A stretch of DNA of 12,836 bases, taken from assembly GCA_029259875.1 (NCBI GenBank), contig JAJDEK010000329.1, positions 1 to 12,836 on the forward strand. Direction: 5' to 3'. Numbering within the stretch: the first letter of the stretch is position 1; every line of letters starts with the position of its first letter. Origin of the DNA: Planctomycetaceae bacterium (GTDB lineage: Bacteria; Planctomycetota; Planctomycetia; Planctomycetales; Planctomycetaceae). The position numbers were made by a program, and so were the translations under genes. This document shows positions 11,547-12,836 of the stretch, in pieces. The notes under the pieces were generated by a model, which ran no database searches, was not told the origin of the DNA, and worked only from the letters and a program-made list of their open reading frames with translations.

Positions 11547-12836
11547 CTAAGTCTCAAAAGTCTTCCCAGATGATTGAGTACGCTTGATCGCATGCTGCAG
11601 ATGTGGCAGAGTCGCTTTGCCTTCCTGTAACAGCGGAACATCTGCTGCTACCTCTTTTTTCAAAGATGTTTCGATCAAAGAACCCAGAGGCCCGGCCAAA
11701 AGTGCGGGCAAAAAGATAATGTCAGCCACCAAGGCAGCGGTGACCAGAGCACACATCAAAATCCCAAAGCGGCTAACCAACAGAAGATCTGCGGGATACA
11801 ACATTGCCAAACTAATGGCGACAGCAGCACTGGTTTGCCACATCGCCGGCCCACAGTGCCCTAGTGCAGCGGCCACTGCTTCATGCTTGGTCTTTCCCTC
11901 TTCGATACCGATTTTGAACCATGTCAGCAGATGCAATGTTCCATCAACGGCAATCCCGAGCGCCACAGAGGCGGTGATCATTGTGCCGATATCAATGGAA
12001 ATATTCATCCAGCAAAGTAATCCGAAAACCACGCCAATGGGCATCAGATTAGGCAACATGGTAATCAAACCGGCAAGAGGGCTACGCAGTAGAATCATCA
12101 TCACCACAGCAATCACTGCGAAAGCCAATCCAAAACTTTTGATCAAGCTTTCGAGAACTGCTTCCTGAGTGCGTAGGAACAAGGGAATCGTACCTGTCAC
12201 GATATGGGTTGTACCTGCGTGATCACGTAAAACAGACTGCGTTACTTGATTTAAATTTCGCGTAAGATCTCCATAATTCAGATCTGTCATAATGGCGACC
12301 TGAGATGTAATTCGCCAAAGCTCATCTCCTTCGCTCACAGGAACAGACCTCGCACCATTTGGTGTTTCCTGCTCCAATTCTACTTCCCGATCGGCAATGT
12401 AGAGAAATGATTTGGCAGATCCTGTCTCTAAGTCCTGTCGTACACGTCGTTCCGTTTCATTAACGCGTTTTGCGTGTCGCAATTTTTGAAAAGTGCTCGC
12501 GTCTTCCGGTAGCGGTTCTGCGACAGGCCGAAAATCAGCCAAGGAAATGGACCCACTGATTTCGGGATGCTCTTCGATGTTGCTTTGAATTTTTCGAACC
12601 AGCTCAACCCGTTCGAGGAAATTCAAATTTTCCTGTGCATTTTTATCAAAACGAATTACGGTATCAACGGGCGTGATCCCTGCAAGGTTCTCTTCCAAGA
12701 ATAAATAATCCTGAATCACTCGAGATGAGTCTGGAAAATACTTGATGACTTTCGTTTCAGTTCGAAACCATCTGAAGCCGTAACACGAGACTGCAAAGAT
12801 CACCATGCAGCTCAATGAGACCATCATTTGGTGTCT
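11547..12836 (-). CDS. RND/MMPL-superfamily exporter, C-terminal part, 5' end outside the window
   Basis: Membrane exporter of the RND superfamily (MMPL/hopanoid-transporter-like), probably moving lipids or hydrophobic compounds across the inner membrane with proton drive. The frame is open to the right edge, so the ATG at 12827 is likely internal; RND proteins have two such halves. Visible are a membrane helix (about 3-19 counted from that Met), a periplasmic porter domain (about 25-225), then five hydrophobic segments at about 230-247, 252-273, 279-304, 330-348 and 353-378. The segment GIAVDGTLHLLTWF (291-304) carries the conserved membrane aspartate (Asp295) of the proton path, and MLPNLMPIGV (257-266) is the usual loop. 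A charged cytoplasmic tail ends the protein. It converges with the hydrolase gene. The family is firm; the cargo is unknown. Confidence 0.9.
   Translation of the reverse strand, partial: RHQMMVSLSCMVIFAVSCYGFRWFRTETKVIKYFPDSSRVIQDYLFLEENLAGITPVDTVIRFDKNAQENLNFLERVELVRKIQSNIEEHPEISGSISLADFRPVAEPLPEDASTFQKLRHAKRVNETERRVRQDLETGSAKSFLYIADREVELEQETPNGARSVPVSEGDELWRITSQVAIMTDLNYGDLTRNLNQVTQSVLRDHAGTTHIVTGTIPLFLRTQEAVLESLIKSFGLAFAVIAVVMMILLRSPLAGLITMLPNLMPIGVVFGLLCWMNISIDIGTMITASVALGIAVDGTLHLLTWFKIGIEEGKTKHEAVAAALGHCGPAMWQTSAAVAISLAMLYPADLLLVSRFGILMCALVTAALVADIIFLPALLAGPLGSLIETSLKKEVAADVPLLQEGKATLPHLQHAIKRTQSSGKTFET

Noticed and set aside
11584..12168. 194-codon plus-strand frame
   Set aside because: It lies entirely opposite the RND exporter gene, whose membrane segments and conserved GIAVD motif show that the minus strand is the coding one.

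Overview
The window reads as chromosomal DNA of a planctomycete, most like the Gimesia/Rubinisphaera group. This is an inference from gene style, not from a database search. Supporting signs are moderate GC content, a lone mraZ outside any division cluster, a receiver domain fused to a CxC...CxxC zinc ribbon, an FHA protein with a DDDISSWL tail motif, an HU protein with an unusual arm, and a Gfo/Idh/MocA oxidoreductase. No transposase, integrase, phage gene, CRISPR array or toxin-antitoxin pair was seen.

Layout. Positions 1-1220 hold the end of a Gfo/Idh/MocA oxidoreductase that is open at the left edge. Positions 1221-2245 are gene-poor. They contain a strong hairpin, a block of 21-bp repeats whose TATCA/TTTCA pentamers recur every 10-11 bp, several dyads, and two TGGGT/ACCCA dyads in front of mraZ. 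mraZ (2246-2728) ends in a strong intrinsic terminator and converges with mutY (2953-4200, minus). Behind mutY on the same strand lies a COG0523/CobW-type GTPase (4263-5369). A DegT/DnrJ/EryC1-type PLP enzyme (5542-6768) diverges from it, and its last codons form a bidirectional terminator shared with tRNA-Glu(UUC) (6788-6862, minus). Next on the minus strand come csrA (7045-7257), with a clear promoter and a dyad-rich leader, and an HU-family protein (7797-8123). The right part is mostly on the plus strand: receiver-zinc-ribbon regulator (8547-9110), FHA protein (9230-9805), rsmD (9910-10494) and a secreted or membrane-anchored esterase-like hydrolase (10545-11465). It ends with a converging RND/MMPL-type exporter on the minus strand that is cut by the right edge.

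How the genes relate. Most are single housekeeping units with their own promoters and terminators, not one pathway. Two themes stand out. One is global regulation and nucleoid structure: MraZ, CsrA, HU, the receiver-zinc-ribbon protein and the FHA protein. The other is nucleic-acid maintenance: MutY, RsmD and tRNA-Glu. The best candidates for something undescribed are the helically phased repeat block at 1634-1717, the dyad-type putative MraZ sites, the glutamate in place of the usual catalytic aspartate in MutY, and the receiver-zinc-ribbon/FHA pair. I see no complete novel defence or mobile system.
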